Made by a program: the position numbers and the translations under genes. From Bacteriovoracaceae bacterium (GTDB lineage Bacteria > Bdellovibrionota > Bacteriovoracia > Bacteriovoracales > Bacteriovoracaceae): a stretch of DNA of 64,000 nt. The DNA is taken from contig CANCFT010000016.1 in NCBI GenBank assembly GCA_947377285.1, forward strand, positions 18,245 through 82,244, read 5' to 3'. This document shows positions 43,098 to 51,104 of the stretch, one piece after another. A model generated the notes under the pieces. The model was not told the origin of the DNA and searched no databases. It saw only the letters and a program-made list of their open reading frames with translations. Each line of letters begins with the position of its first letter. The first letter of the stretch is position 1.

Positions 43098-46058
43098 TTA
43101 AAACTGTTTGCAAATTGAATATTCGTAAAAGACATCATAGCCCGTGGCAATAGACGATTTAAGTTGAAATGGAAGATATTGTGCCGATCCCGGTGGAACA
43201 ATAGGGCTATTGTAAATAATAGTTCCATTCCAAGTACCAACATAAATAGCGCTGGCAGTGTCATATTTAAAATTATTATTCACATTGTAGAAACAATTAG
43301 TTGTATTGGCAGTAGTAAAACTTACAATGTTTGAATAAGGTGACGCCCCCAACGCATTATAACTTTGAATGCGGTATTGATAATTTGTATTAGAAAGCGT
43401 CGACGTGGTGTCATTAGTAGTTGTAACAATTGAATATTGATTAATAGTCGTTAAATTAGTGATTACTGAATTAAAATTATCCGTAGAGCGTTCTACTTTG
43501 TAACCAATAGGAGTAGGATTCAATGCATTCCAATTTAAAGTGGCAGAAAAATTTGAAGGAGTAATGGACAGTATTGGTGCGGCTGGTAGAGTTAAAAATC
43601 GATCGACTGTTGAATTGAAATTTTTTGTAGCATCTGCAGCTGTTAACCCAATATTGTAAATTCGAAAATCAGCGACTTCATTAATAACTCTACCAATTAT
43701 ATATGATCCAACAGGTGTAATCATTGCAGTTCCCAAACTTAGACTACATTTTTCTACACCATTTACGAATATTTTTAAAATTTTAGTGGAACCATCATAT
43801 GAACCTACTAAATGAAACCAACTTTGTGATGGATAAATATTACTATTACAGCCAATTGAATTATTAATTATAGTTGAAAAATTACTACTGCCAGAAGTGT
43901 CGCCAGATAATCCGAGTCCAGTGGTGAAAATTGTTGTCCCGCTGTTATTAACGTACGTACCATTATTAATTGTATAAAAGGTATTTGGGGCATAATAATT
44001 AGCGCTTGTTAAAATAGGTGAATTTATCCATGTTTCAAAACTCAAACTTGTATTCGAATTATAAAAATATCCAAGGTCTACATAATTTAAAATAGTATTT
44101 ATATTAGTTTCAAATTTTAAGCGATAAGGTCCAGTGACACCACTTGTATTCAATGTCCCATCACCAATCCATCCACTTGTATTAGTGAATAGAAATGACC
44201 TTAGATTGGCATTTGTTAAATCAGAGTTTGAAGCCAAATTTTTCCAATTTGATGTCATTAAAATATTTGATCCCGGTGTGTTTCCTGATTCAGCAAAGCG
44301 GGCTTGAAAATCTGCTATAGGAGTTTTTGCTAAGAAAAGTGCAGGGACCGTTTGGTTTATTGTGGTGCTACTTGCTGGTACAGAAGCCGTAAATACTGAA
44401 TCACCACCTGTCAAAGATTTTACGGTAAAAGTTGTCTGTCCAAAAGCATTTGTAAGAGCGGGTGTTGGGCCCACAATTGTATCAGTGGCCCCACGGCTAG
44501 AACTCAAGCTCACTGCTTTTCCGATTACAGGATTTCCTGCTGAATCAATCAATGAAACTTTAATAGTCGAAACTGAAACTCCATCTGCCGCAACAGAGAC
44601 AGGTAAAATTGTCACATTTGATAAACTGCTGTTTGGATCTGTTGGTGGAACATAAAAAACTGCATAGCCTAATTGGTTTACAGTCACAGAACTCGCAGGC
44701 ACGGCTGCAGTTAGTGTAGCTTGACCAATAGTAGAAGATTTTAAAGTAAAAGTCGTTTGCCCGAAACTATTAGTAGTTGCTGGAGTGGGGCCTAGTATTG
44801 TGTCAGTAGCTCCGCGACTGGAAGTGAGGGTGACCGCTTTTCCACTTATGGCATTTCCACCGGCATCTAGAATCGTTACAGTAACGGTTGAAGTCGATGT
44901 TCCGTCAGCAGCTATTGAAAGTGGAGAAAATGTTAATGTTGATAAATTAGCATTTGGAATTCCAAGTGGAGTTGTAAAAACAGGGTAACCTAATTGGCTT
45001 AATGTCATACTGCTAGCAGGTACGGCCGCCGTTAAAATTGGTTGTCCAACGGTAGTAGATTTTATAGTAAAGGTGCTTTGCCCAGAGGCATTGGTAAGAG
45101 CAGGTGTAGGGCCAACGATAGTATCAGTTGCTCCACGGCTGGAAGTCAGTGTGACAGCTTTACCGCTAAGTGGAGTTGAAGCAACATCGCTTAAGGTAAC
45201 GGTTACAGTTGATGTAGAAGTGCCATCTGCTGCAACAGATAGCGGAGAAAAAGTCATGGTAGATAAACTTGAATTTGGAATTCCTTGAGGTTCATAAAAA
45301 AGTGTATATCCGGCCTGATTTAAATTGATGCTACTTGCAGGAACACTTGCAGAAAGATTTGCCTGACCTACGGTGGAAGATTTAATAGTAAATTGTGTTT
45401 GACCAGATCCATTTGTGACAGCAGGAGTTGGTCCAGTAATGGTATCTGTAGCACCACGACTGGAGGAAAGGGCCACGACTTTTCCACTCACAGGATTAGC
45501 ACCTACATCTTGAAGAGTAATAGTTATTGAAGCAGTAGACGTACCGTCGGCCGCGACAGTTAATGGGGAAAAAGTCATCGTCGATAAAGTAGAACTTGGA
45601 ATTCCCAGTGCCGCGTAAAAAAGTGTATAGCCAACTTGGTAAAGTGTAATTCCACTGGCGGGAATAGAGGCCGTTAGCGTTGACTGCCCAACTGAGGATG
45701 ACTTTATAGTAAAGGTTGTCTGACCCATTAAGTCGGTAGTTATTGGGTTTGGAGCTGAAATTGTATCTATGGCCCCACGGCTTGAAGACATGCTCACAAC
45801 TTTTCCGCTGACTGAATTCCCAATAGAATCAAGTAGAGTCACAGTAATTGAGGCAGTGGAGGTTCCATCGGCAGCGATAGTAAGTGGGGTAAAAGAAATT
45901 GTTGATAAAGTTGAACTTGGAACACCTAAAATATTAGTATTAACTGATTGATCGGAGTTAGTACTAATAGATCCTACTTTTTTGCCAAGAGGGTTACAAG
46001 CAGATAAAAAACCAAGAATTAAGATGATTAACGATAAATTTAAATATTTGACTATCAT
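43098..46058 (-). CDS. Large lipoprotein with five Big (Ig-like) repeats, LamG-like and FN3 domains
   Basis: A protein of 986 residues with lipobox LGFLSAC. Five bacterial Ig-like (invasin/intimin type) repeats of about 106 residues run from about 45 to 570, each with the ADGTST...GK.V.LSSSRGA.DTI...GQT.FTIKS...ASVPAS pattern. A concanavalin/LamG-like domain (about 580-830) and an FN3-like domain (about 830-920) follow, then a short Cys-containing end. It is expected on the cell surface as an adhesin or matrix protein. There is no Shine-Dalgarno at the ATG. It is convergent with the sulphatase-like gene, one base apart. Confidence 0.82.
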   Translation of the reverse strand: MIVKYLNLSLIILILGFLSACNPLGKKVGSISTNSDQSVNTNILGVPSSTLSTISFTPLTIAADGTSTASITVTLLDSIGNSVSGKVVSMSSSRGAIDTISAPNPITTDLMGQTTFTIKSSSVGQSTLTASIPASGITLYQVGYTLFYAALGIPSSTLSTMTFSPLTVAADGTSTASITITLQDVGANPVSGKVVALSSSRGATDTITGPTPAVTNGSGQTQFTIKSSTVGQANLSASVPASSINLNQAGYTLFYEPQGIPNSSLSTMTFSPLSVAADGTSTSTVTVTLSDVASTPLSGKAVTLTSSRGATDTIVGPTPALTNASGQSTFTIKSTTVGQPILTAAVPASSMTLSQLGYPVFTTPLGIPNANLSTLTFSPLSIAADGTSTSTVTVTILDAGGNAISGKAVTLTSSRGATDTILGPTPATTNSFGQTTFTLKSSTIGQATLTAAVPASSVTVNQLGYAVFYVPPTDPNSSLSNVTILPVSVAADGVSVSTIKVSLIDSAGNPVIGKAVSLSSSRGATDTIVGPTPALTNAFGQTTFTVKSLTGGDSVFTASVPASSTTINQTVPALFLAKTPIADFQARFAESGNTPGSNILMTSNWKNLASNSDLTNANLRSFLFTNTSGWIGDGTLNTSGVTGPYRLKFETNINTILNYVDLGYFYNSNTSLSFETWINSPILTSANYYAPNTFYTINNGTYVNNSGTTIFTTGLGLSGDTSGSSNFSTIINNSIGCNSNIYPSQSWFHLVGSYDGSTKILKIFVNGVEKCSLSLGTAMITPVGSYIIGRVINEVADFRIYNIGLTAADATKNFNSTVDRFLTLPAAPILSITPSNFSATLNWNALNPTPIGYKVERSTDNFNSVITNLTTINQYSIVTTTNDTTSTLSNTNYQYRIQSYNALGASPYSNIVSFTTANTTNCFYNVNNNFKYDTASAIYVGTWNGTIIYNSPIVPPGSAQYLPFQLKSSIATGYDVFYEYSICKQF
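44330..45930 (-). repeat. Five tandem repeats of about 318 bp inside the Big lipoprotein gene
   Basis: The repeat units are marked by the recurring codons for ADGTS near 45865, 45545, 45225, 44907 and 44587, about 320 bases apart. Units two to four are closest to each other; the last (near 44587) is the most diverged. The similarity makes unequal recombination and repeat-number change likely. Confidence 0.75.
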
Positions 46059-46198
46059 CTGACTATTTTACCACGAAATTTTATAAATCTTAACTTAAAC
46101 AATAATGATCTATTTGCCTCATTTTTCAATCTTATTTATATTTTGTTATTGTTAGGATCAATAATATTAAGGAAATTAGATAGTAATTAGGATACTTT

Positions 46199-47203
46199 AT
46201 TAAAATCAAATCATTTATATTTAAGATATTAATTAGTCTTTTCATATTAGTCTCAGTTGGAGCTTATGCGGAATTGACACGCTATCGTGTCAAAAAAGGT
46301 GACGTTTTAATTAAAATTTTAAAAAAGTTTCAAGTAAAACCGCTGTATGGAAAAAACGGCTTTATCAATTTAGTTGCACATTTAAATAAAATTAAACAAA
46401 ATGGAAATTTTTTAAAAATTGGTCAAATTATTGAACTACCAATTAAAAAAGATGAAATTATAAATGTAGAAATTGAAAAAAAAGTAGCACAAAGCTCACA
46501 ACCTTTAGAGTCAGAAAATAAAGCCGAAATTTACCTCGAAATATCAAAAGAATCACGGACACTTATTGATGAGTTTCCTAATACTCAATTTATTTTCACA
46601 CCTAAACTCACATTTTTAAGAGTAGATGTTTTTAATAAAACTAAATTTAATGGAAGCAGTGTTTCGGCATTATCAAAGACTGGATTTAGCTTAGATATTA
46701 CAGGGAAGATTAATTATAATGAACAACTTTCAATAATGGGTATTGGCTCACTAGATTATTACACTTTTTATCAAGACCCCAATTTCGTTTATAATCCTCA
46801 AACTTTAACTCGAATGCATTTTGGCCTGGGAGGGCTTTATAAGTATTCCGTGGACATGACAATAAAATCAAAGTTTTTACTTAGAGAAGTTTCATTTTTA
46901 GATATTCAAACATTAAAATTAGTTAATTTAGAGACTATGCCTTTACCTGAAATTTATACTGGATTAGAAAAAACTATATTTTCTCAAAAAAAGATTGAAG
47001 CAAAGTTGGAAGGACATGTTTCTGGATTTCTTCCAAGTTCTCGTCAAAGCTACAAAAGTAAATTGGGATATGGTGTTGGTACAGGACTTGAAATAAAACA
47101 AAAAAAGTTCGGACTTGTTTTATCCTATGATTATCGAGCAATTAAAGTTGGGGATATAAAAAGTAAGGAAAATGAAATTGTATTAGGAGTAAATTTTTAT
47201 TGA
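46199..47203 (+). CDS. Secreted LysM protein, probable ATT start
   Basis: The first usual start (TTG 46274) would lose the signal peptide. In the same frame upstream lies a clean signal sequence (IKIKSF..., hydrophobic core, VGAYA/E) preceded by AGGA at 46189-46192 and an ATT six bases later, so I place the start at ATT 46199 (334 residues). The mature protein opens with a LysM domain (YRVKKGDVLIKILKKF to IGQIIELP, about residues 29-75), which binds peptidoglycan. About 240 residues follow, resembling an outer-membrane barrel (alternating strands, ending EIVLGVNFY). Single-base sequence error is the alternative to ATT. Confidence 0.7.
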   Translation: MKIKSFIFKILISLFILVSVGAYAELTRYRVKKGDVLIKILKKFQVKPLYGKNGFINLVAHLNKIKQNGNFLKIGQIIELPIKKDEIINVEIEKKVAQSSQPLESENKAEIYLEISKESRTLIDEFPNTQFIFTPKLTFLRVDVFNKTKFNGSSVSALSKTGFSLDITGKINYNEQLSIMGIGSLDYYTFYQDPNFVYNPQTLTRMHFGLGGLYKYSVDMTIKSKFLLREVSFLDIQTLKLVNLETMPLPEIYTGLEKTIFSQKKIEAKLEGHVSGFLPSSRQSYKSKLGYGVGTGLEIKQKKFGLVLSYDYRAIKVGDIKSKENEIVLGVNFY

Positions 47204-47349
47204 AAAATAAATTTTTTCAAAGCACTTTTGTAATTTGTAGCCGTTGAACTTATTTAACTAAGAACTTTTTACACACAAAAAGAAATTTAGATTTTTTTTC
47301 AAGTTAATTTTTGATACAAGTCCCTAAATCATATACTAGGGGATTAACT

Positions 47350-47850
47350 ATGAAATGTTTTTTTTTGACAGCATTACTTTGTTCTTTAAATGTATTTACT
47401 GCCTCTGCTTCGGACATTAATTATAAGTGTATTTCTGATTCACTTCAATCGATTAACAGTGATATTTATTGCAATTTAAGTGAGGCTGAGATCGATGCGA
47501 TGCTAACTATTCCTGAAATGTTTGGGCATTACGACACAGTAAATGCGGCAAAGAGGTGTGAGTCTGTTCAATCTCTAAAATTAACCTGCAATGGAAATTT
47601 AGAAGCGGAGTTTATTGGTAAAGTTACAAATTTAAGTTATTCTTCGCCAGAAGCTGGAAATTTGGAGCACACAACATATAGTATTGGAAAGTTCTCTTTT
47701 TATAATGTGAATGCACTTTGTCCTCTTGACGACCAATTGGCTTTAAGTGCTAATTTTTGGATTCAAGGACAAATTACTCTTAAAAATGAAGATTCAATTT
47801 CTGGTGTCTTGATTTATAATCCTAAAACTCAAATTTTCTCGATTGAATAA
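47350..47850 (+). CDS. Secreted protein of unknown function
   Basis: A protein of 166 residues from the ATG at 47350, which has GGGGA seven bases upstream; TTG 47311 would precede the signal peptide with unlikely residues. The signal peptide ends at TASAS/DI. The mature domain has six Cys (YKCIS, YCNLS, RCESV, LTCNGN, ALCPLD) and a beta-rich end. No family is recognised. A terminator follows, so it is a single-gene transcript. Confidence 0.72.
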   Translation: MKCFFLTALLCSLNVFTASASDINYKCISDSLQSINSDIYCNLSEAEIDAMLTIPEMFGHYDTVNAAKRCESVQSLKLTCNGNLEAEFIGKVTNLSYSSPEAGNLEHTTYSIGKFSFYNVNALCPLDDQLALSANFWIQGQITLKNEDSISGVLIYNPKTQIFSIE

Positions 47851-47891
47851 TTATTTAATTTATTATTAATAGAATAGCCTTTTATATTTCT

Positions 47892-47915
47892 AGGCCCCTT
47901 AGGTGGGGCTTTTTG
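47892..47915 (+). terminator. Rho-independent terminator
   Basis: AGGCCCC and GGGGCT pair around TTAGGT with one bulged base, followed by TTTTTGT. It lies 40 bases after the stop of the secreted protein gene. Confidence 0.75.
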
Positions 47916-48131
47916 TATAATTTTAATCATTCAGAAATCTTTGTTTAAAAAGAAGCTAAAATTCTCACTCAAATTAAATTAAAAGCATTTATCCTTAAAT
48001 TAAAATATAGTTAATAAAAAATTATTAAATCTAACAGATAATGCTATAATCAATAGCTTTTTAAAATTTAACAATTTTTAAATTAGTTCATTTAACGTGC
48101 AATTTGCATATAGTAACTTAGGTTTCTTAAA

Positions 48132-49256
48132 GTGAAAAAAACGAAAGTACTTTTTATTCCTGGATATTTTGGTTCTACACTAATCGAGAAAAACAATCAC
48201 AATCTTCGATGGGTTAAAACTACTGATTTTTTTGCTAATAAAAAAAATCTTTGCATGACAGAATCATACTCTGATTTACCAGTTAGAAATGACGTCATTC
48301 CTGATAAAATCCTCATGAAAGTTAAAATAATTCCGAAAATTTTAGAAGTAGAATCTTACGGGAAAACCCTCAAACATCTAACAAGTTTTTGTAATCAAAA
48401 TAATCGTGAACTTCATACTGTCGTCTATGATTGGAGAGATGATTTTTACGAATCTATAAAAAGAATAGCAATTAAAATAAGTGAACTAACGAGTGAAGGA
48501 ACTAAAATAGAAGTTGTTGCCCATAGTAATGGAGGACTCTTACTTGCTTATTATTTGCGTTTTGGAGATCAAGATTTTGAAGATGCGATAGAAAATTGGA
48601 GTGGCACCAGTAAAATTAGCAAAGCTTCGATTGTTGCTTCCCCTCTAAGAGGTGCATTTGCCGTTTTTAAACATTTAAAAGATGGAACGCCTGTTCTAAA
48701 AAATAAAAAATTAATGGGTAGTCTTGATTATACTAGTTTTAAATCGACCTATTTTTTTCTACCGATAAATGAATTTTCTTATGGCCATAAACTTTCAAAT
48801 GGAAAAAATAAAGAGTCTATAAATTTATTTGACATTGAAATATGGAAAAAAAATAAGTGGGGCCCATATATTGATACTCATCAAAAAGAATTACCGGTTA
48901 ATGATCTTAAATTTAAAAAAATATTAAAGAGAGCAGAACTTTTTCAAAAGCTCATGATTCAAGACATACAAAATAAGCCAAATGAAAATCTTAAGATTCA
49001 AGTTATAAGAGGCATTGGAAGATCGACCTTTTTTCATCCAACTTTTAAATATACAGAACAAATTAGACATTATCATTATCCTAAAAAAGACCGAGATGAT
49101 GGCGATGGAGTTGTTTTTGGGGAATCTTCTAGAGCATTACCTTGGTTTAATGAATTCAAACTTACGACTGTCGAATTTTTAAATGCTGAGCATCTTAAGC
49201 TTTTAAGTGAACTAAAATACCAAAAAACTGTCCATGAGTTTTTAGTAACGAGTTAA
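48132..49256 (+). CDS. LCAT-like lipase/acyltransferase (alpha/beta hydrolase)
   Basis: A protein of 374 residues, GTG start at 48132, no signal peptide. KVLFIPGYFGSTL near the N-terminus gives the oxyanion-hole region, VVYDWRDDFYES is the LCAT/PDAT-typical Y-D-W-R motif, and VVAHSNGGLLLAYYL gives the nucleophile Ser in AHSNGG. A DGDGVV segment near residue 320 likely gives the catalytic Asp and NAEHLKLL near 360 the His. The family transfers or releases acyl chains of phospholipids or sterols. Its location and substrate here are unknown. The gene stands alone. Confidence 0.82.
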   Translation: MKKTKVLFIPGYFGSTLIEKNNHNLRWVKTTDFFANKKNLCMTESYSDLPVRNDVIPDKILMKVKIIPKILEVESYGKTLKHLTSFCNQNNRELHTVVYDWRDDFYESIKRIAIKISELTSEGTKIEVVAHSNGGLLLAYYLRFGDQDFEDAIENWSGTSKISKASIVASPLRGAFAVFKHLKDGTPVLKNKKLMGSLDYTSFKSTYFFLPINEFSYGHKLSNGKNKESINLFDIEIWKKNKWGPYIDTHQKELPVNDLKFKKILKRAELFQKLMIQDIQNKPNENLKIQVIRGIGRSTFFHPTFKYTEQIRHYHYPKKDRDDGDGVVFGESSRALPWFNEFKLTTVEFLNAEHLKLLSELKYQKTVHEFLVTS

Positions 49257-49283
49257 GTATAACCTAAACAAGTCTTGAAATAA

Positions 49284-49358
49284 TGGTAGGCGGGACAGGG
49301 GTCGAACCTGCGACCACTTGGATGTCGACCAAGCGCTCTACCACTGAGCTACCCGCCT
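49284..49358 (-). tRNA. tRNA-Val (anticodon GAC)
   Basis: The complete cloverleaf reads on the minus strand: acceptor AGGCGGG/CCCGCCT, D arm GCTC-AGTGGTA-GAGC, anticodon arm CTTGG-TCGACAT-CCAAG, T arm GCAGG-TTCGACC-CCTGT, discriminator A and encoded CCA. The seven-base loop puts GAC at 34-36, hence valine. Position 33 is C instead of the nearly universal U, which is unusual for a bacterial elongator tRNA. Confidence 0.88.
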
Positions 49359-49370
49359 ATAGAATGACCT

Positions 49371-49399
49371 ATACTAAATACCATATGTTTTTCTGTCAA
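49371..49399 (-). promoter_or_regulatory. Promoter of tRNA-Val
   Basis: On the minus strand: TTGACA (49399-49394), exactly 17 bases, TAGTAT (49376-49371), with the tRNA 5' end 13 bases further on. It is the best sigma-70-type promoter in the window. Confidence 0.75.
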
Positions 49400-49454
49400 A
49401 CTTTTATTGAGTTTTCACGTGCCTGTTTGCTATTAGGCCATTATACTTTTCCTC

Positions 49455-51104
49455 ATGCAAAAATACCGAATGGACCTAGATTTTAAGGGACTCATTGTCT
49501 CGCAGTTTAAAGAGTTTAAATTTTACTATTTTCTGGGCATCATTTGTTTGATTGCCACTCATAAAATTCAAAGTGAGCTGCCTTTTATGGCCAAAGAATT
49601 GGCCGATTTAGTCTCAAAAAATATTGATGAGCTTCACCCCAGTAAGTTCTTTTTGTTTGCTCTTGGGATTTTAATTTTTAGAACGTCTTCGCGAATTCTC
49701 TTTTTTTATCCAGCTCGGTTATTGCAAAAATATTTACGCACTGAGCTTATGCTTAAATTAGAGTCAGCGACTCCGGCCAGGTTTCGCCATTTAAATTCTG
49801 GGCAACTATTTCAATACCTAACTGGTGATATCGATCAGATTAGGGCCTTAATTGGTTTTGTGGGGCTTCAGGGGGGGAACTTTATCATTGCGATGTTTAT
49901 TCTTATTCCCAAACTTCTAGCATTTAATTCTCATCTGCTTGTTGCTCTAACACCGATGCTTTGCTCGTTTATTATTTTTACTTATATCGTTTCTAAAAAT
50001 CGGAAATATTTTAAATTAACTCAAGATATGCAAGGGGAAGTTCAAAATTTAATCATGGAGACCTACTTAGGTAAACGAACAATTAAGAATTTCAATGCAG
50101 AAGAGTCATTCATCACGAAGTTTTCAGAAATGTCATTGAAGGAGCTTTTTTATTTTTATAAATCTTCACTTGGTATTTCGATTACCATGCCGCTCATTAC
50201 TTTAGGAATTGGACTTTCACTTTTATGGGGGGCCTTTATAATTAGGTCTCAACACCTTGGTGCTTCTTCACTCATACTCTTTTCAGGATTTATTTATCTT
50301 TTTATGGAACCAATGGGATATTTATCATGGGTTGGGGTTGTGGTCTCTCGCTCTAGTGCCTCTTGGAATAGATTAAAAGATTTAGATTCGACTTTAAATA
50401 CAGTCCTAGATTTTGAAAAAGACTTAGAAACTAGAAATGAAAAGTTTGAAGTTTTAAAATTTGATCTTCCTTTTTGGGAGAGTCCTTTGGTTATTCATTT
50501 TAAACTACACAAGTGGAATGTTCTCGTTGCAAAAACTGGACATGGTAAAACTGAACTATTATTAAAAATTTCTGAAGTCATGAGAAAACGTGGTCATAGC
50601 ATAAGTTTAGTGGCCCAAGATCCTTATATTTATAACGATACAGTTGAGCGCAATATTTTTTTAGGTCGAACTCCTTCTAGTCTTGAATTATCGGTGGCCA
50701 AAACAACACTAAAAATTTTAGGCCTTGATTATCTCGAAGCTGATTTAGATAAATTATTGGCCCTGGAAGTTGGCGAAAATGGGAAACGTCTTTCTGGTGG
50801 GCAAATTAAACGTCTTTGCCTTACAAGAAGCATTTTGAGTGAAGCCGATACTTTAATTTGGGATGATCCTTTTTCTTCGGTGGATTTAATTTTAGAAAAA
50901 GAAATTATTGCGGAACTCAGGCTTCAAGATGTGCTTAAAAATAAAACAGTACTCCTAACCAGTCATCGTTTTTCTACTGTTAGAAACTCTGACTATATTC
51001 TTTATCTAGACAAAGATTTAGGAATTATAGAAGAAGGCGATGTACAAGAATTATTAAAACCAACGACAAAAACTTATGAATATTTCCAAAAGCAAATGGT
51101 ATAA
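49455..51104 (+). CDS. ABC exporter half-transporter A (heterodimer partner)
   Basis: A protein of 549 residues. Membrane domain with about six helices (about 15-300), then a nucleotide-binding domain: Walker A AKTGHGKTELL near 362, signature LSGGQIKRL and Walker B TLIWDDPFSSVD, where Asp replaces the catalytic Glu (about 471). The H-loop His is present (LLTSHRFSTV). It pairs with the next gene, which it overlaps by 29 nt. Heterodimeric exporters of this type move lipids, peptides or drugs; the substrate is unknown. Confidence 0.88.
   Translation: MQKYRMDLDFKGLIVSQFKEFKFYYFLGIICLIATHKIQSELPFMAKELADLVSKNIDELHPSKFFLFALGILIFRTSSRILFFYPARLLQKYLRTELMLKLESATPARFRHLNSGQLFQYLTGDIDQIRALIGFVGLQGGNFIIAMFILIPKLLAFNSHLLVALTPMLCSFIIFTYIVSKNRKYFKLTQDMQGEVQNLIMETYLGKRTIKNFNAEESFITKFSEMSLKELFYFYKSSLGISITMPLITLGIGLSLLWGAFIIRSQHLGASSLILFSGFIYLFMEPMGYLSWVGVVVSRSSASWNRLKDLDSTLNTVLDFEKDLETRNEKFEVLKFDLPFWESPLVIHFKLHKWNVLVAKTGHGKTELLLKISEVMRKRGHSISLVAQDPYIYNDTVERNIFLGRTPSSLELSVAKTTLKILGLDYLEADLDKLLALEVGENGKRLSGGQIKRLCLTRSILSEADTLIWDDPFSSVDLILEKEIIAELRLQDVLKNKTVLLTSHRFSTVRNSDYILYLDKDLGIIEEGDVQELLKPTTKTYEYFQKQMV

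Noticed and set aside
44362..45951. Four similar plus-strand ORFs (44362, 44785, 45073, 45769)
   Set aside because: They are antisense images of the tandem Big repeats, which keeps the same reverse frame open; none has a ribosome site.
46274..46276. TTG start for the LysM protein
   Set aside because: Starting here would discard a well-formed signal peptide in the same frame and leaves no proper ribosome site.
49283..49486. Plus-strand ORF of 67 codons
   Set aside because: It is antisense to the tRNA-Val gene and its promoter; the apparent protein is a translation of the tRNA complement.
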